Positions 63,171 to 64,000 of a stretch of DNA of 64,000 bases are shown here, one piece after another. The translations under genes and the position numbers were made by a program. Source of the stretch: Bacteroidia bacterium (GTDB lineage Bacteria > Bacteroidota > Bacteroidia > 2-12-FULL-35-15); the NCBI GenBank assembly GCA_020051175.1, contig JAGVJJ010000013.1, positions 1-64,000 on the forward strand, in the 5' to 3' direction. The first letter of the stretch is position 1; every line of letters starts with the position of its first letter. Under the pieces are notes generated by a model. It saw only the letters and a program-made list of their open reading frames with translations. It had not been told where the DNA came from and did no database searches.

Positions 63171-64000
63171 ATGAAAACAACTGTATCATCAGCACCCGCT
63201 TATCCACAGGAAAAAAATCATGTATTGAACAAAAATTTTCGTCCCAGCGAAAACTTTTTTAACAGCGATAAAATTTTTAAAAACTACCTGAAAACAAATG
63301 CCACTGCCGAAGGGTTTGATTACATGTCGGCAAGGTTAAATGTTACTGGTAAGGATGCCGCTGGCAAAATGAACGAGTTGTCATTACTGGCCGATAAGCT
63401 GGGCCCCGAACTGGTAAAAAGAAATTACCTGGGAGAAACCATCAATGAGATACGCTTTCATCCTTCTTACTGGGAGCTGATGAAAGTAGCAGTTAAATCC
63501 GAGATGTTCCGTGTAAAGTGGGAACCTTCGCTTCGTAAAAAATTCAACACTGAAAAACAGCTGCTGGGCTTCAGCGCGGGATATATTTATGCTTTGAGCG
63601 AATGCGGACAGTTCTGCCCGTTGTGCATGACAGATGGTGTTGCGCAGTTGATTCACATGTTCTGCGATGAAGAAGACAGAAAAAGACTATTAGCGCACAT
63701 ATATACCGACAATGCCGAAGAATTTTATACAGGTGCCATGTTCCTTACTGAAAAAACAGGCGGTTCGGACGTAGGTGCCAATATTGTTACTGCAACACAC
63801 AAAGAAGGGAAATATTATTACCTGAATGGCGAAAAATGGTTCTGCAGCAACGCCAACGCAGATATTATTTTTGCGCTTGCGCGTACAGATGCAGATATTA
63901 AAGGCACAAAGGGCCTTTCTATTTTTATGATTGAGAAAACACTTCCTTCGGGCGAAAAAAATCCGATGGAAGTGATTCGCTTAAAAGATAAGCTGGGAGT
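63171..64000 (+). CDS. AidB-like acyl-CoA dehydrogenase (partial, runs off the window)
   Basis: 276 codons are present from ATG 63171. MFLTEKTGGSDVGANIVTAT and YYLNGEKWFCSNANADIIFAL are the AidB/isovaleryl-CoA dehydrogenase flavin-binding blocks, after an AidB-type N-terminal extension (NFRPSENFFNSDKIFKNYL). FAD-dependent. AidB protects DNA from alkylation, while relatives oxidise acyl-CoAs; which applies here is open. It starts 16 bp after the CHAT-like gene. Confidence 0.88.
   Translation, partial: MKTTVSSAPAYPQEKNHVLNKNFRPSENFFNSDKIFKNYLKTNATAEGFDYMSARLNVTGKDAAGKMNELSLLADKLGPELVKRNYLGETINEIRFHPSYWELMKVAVKSEMFRVKWEPSLRKKFNTEKQLLGFSAGYIYALSECGQFCPLCMTDGVAQLIHMFCDEEDRKRLLAHIYTDNAEEFYTGAMFLTEKTGGSDVGANIVTATHKEGKYYYLNGEKWFCSNANADIIFALARTDADIKGTKGLSIFMIEKTLPSGEKNPMEVIRLKDKLG

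Noticed and set aside
1-64000. tRNA or rRNA genes
   Set aside because: Scanned intergenic stretches on both strands by eye; no cloverleaf with a CCA-type end or rRNA core sequence was seen. A covariance search would settle this.

Overview
The window comes from a member of the Bacteroidota; no RNA gene fixes the genus. The evidence is type IX secretion (T9SS) sorting domains on several exported proteins, a gldF/gldG gliding ABC locus next to dnaN, Bacteroidota-type TTTG-N19-TAnnTTTG promoters, a TonB-dependent receptor with an outer-membrane barrel of the Bacteroidota kind, and lipoproteins with a Cys at positions 20-22. No rRNA, tRNA, CRISPR array or complete insertion sequence was found.

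Layout. 1-3200 is an accessory, partly decayed stretch: an IS21-type istB remnant, a six-copy 18-bp repeat array running into the start codon of a Fic protein with an AbiEi-like N-terminal domain, then gene remnants including a frameshifted response regulator. 3268-13126 holds two tandem FISUMP/DUF1566-like lipoproteins, murB, a glycosyltransferase, an ABC exporter, lysA and aspartokinase. 13334-18248 carries gldF fused to gldG, a DUF4340-like protein and dnaN. 18273-24195 is a block of secreted proteins (esterase, S74-chaperone protein, glycoside hydrolase, beta-propeller), three of them with T9SS tails. 24426-31984 has yceI, msrB, gmhA, comM and a PorE-like protein. 32003-38707 contains a Qnr-like pentapeptide protein overlapping a GyrI-like protein, a histidine kinase, a DUF1287/L,D-transpeptidase pair and a PadR/PspC pair. 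38961-42523 has a T9SS subtilase and a DUF5606 protein.

42606-48531 is the most unusual part. An ethanolamine-type permease, a glutamine-synthetase-like ligase and an iron alcohol dehydrogenase, all on the minus strand, look like a gamma-glutamylation route for an amino alcohol. Each of the two gaps between them holds a GxxExxY gene framed by short repeats in inverted orientation, with a different repeat family at each site. 48567-51053 has an HsdR-N domain protein, AMP nucleosidase and holA. 51187-57439 is a tripartite RND efflux operon. 57657-64000 has a porin, an HPP membrane protein, a TonB-dependent receptor, a small CHAT-like protein and the start of an AidB-like acyl-CoA dehydrogenase.

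Across the window several families of short intergenic repeats (CCTCCCC/GGGGAGG, CACTAAG, CACAGAG, TTGCCAACTG, ATGGAAAATGG, GCGGCTCTGCCGC) recur. Two have entered coding sequence in frame (gldFG, lysA), and another supplies the last codons of the permease.
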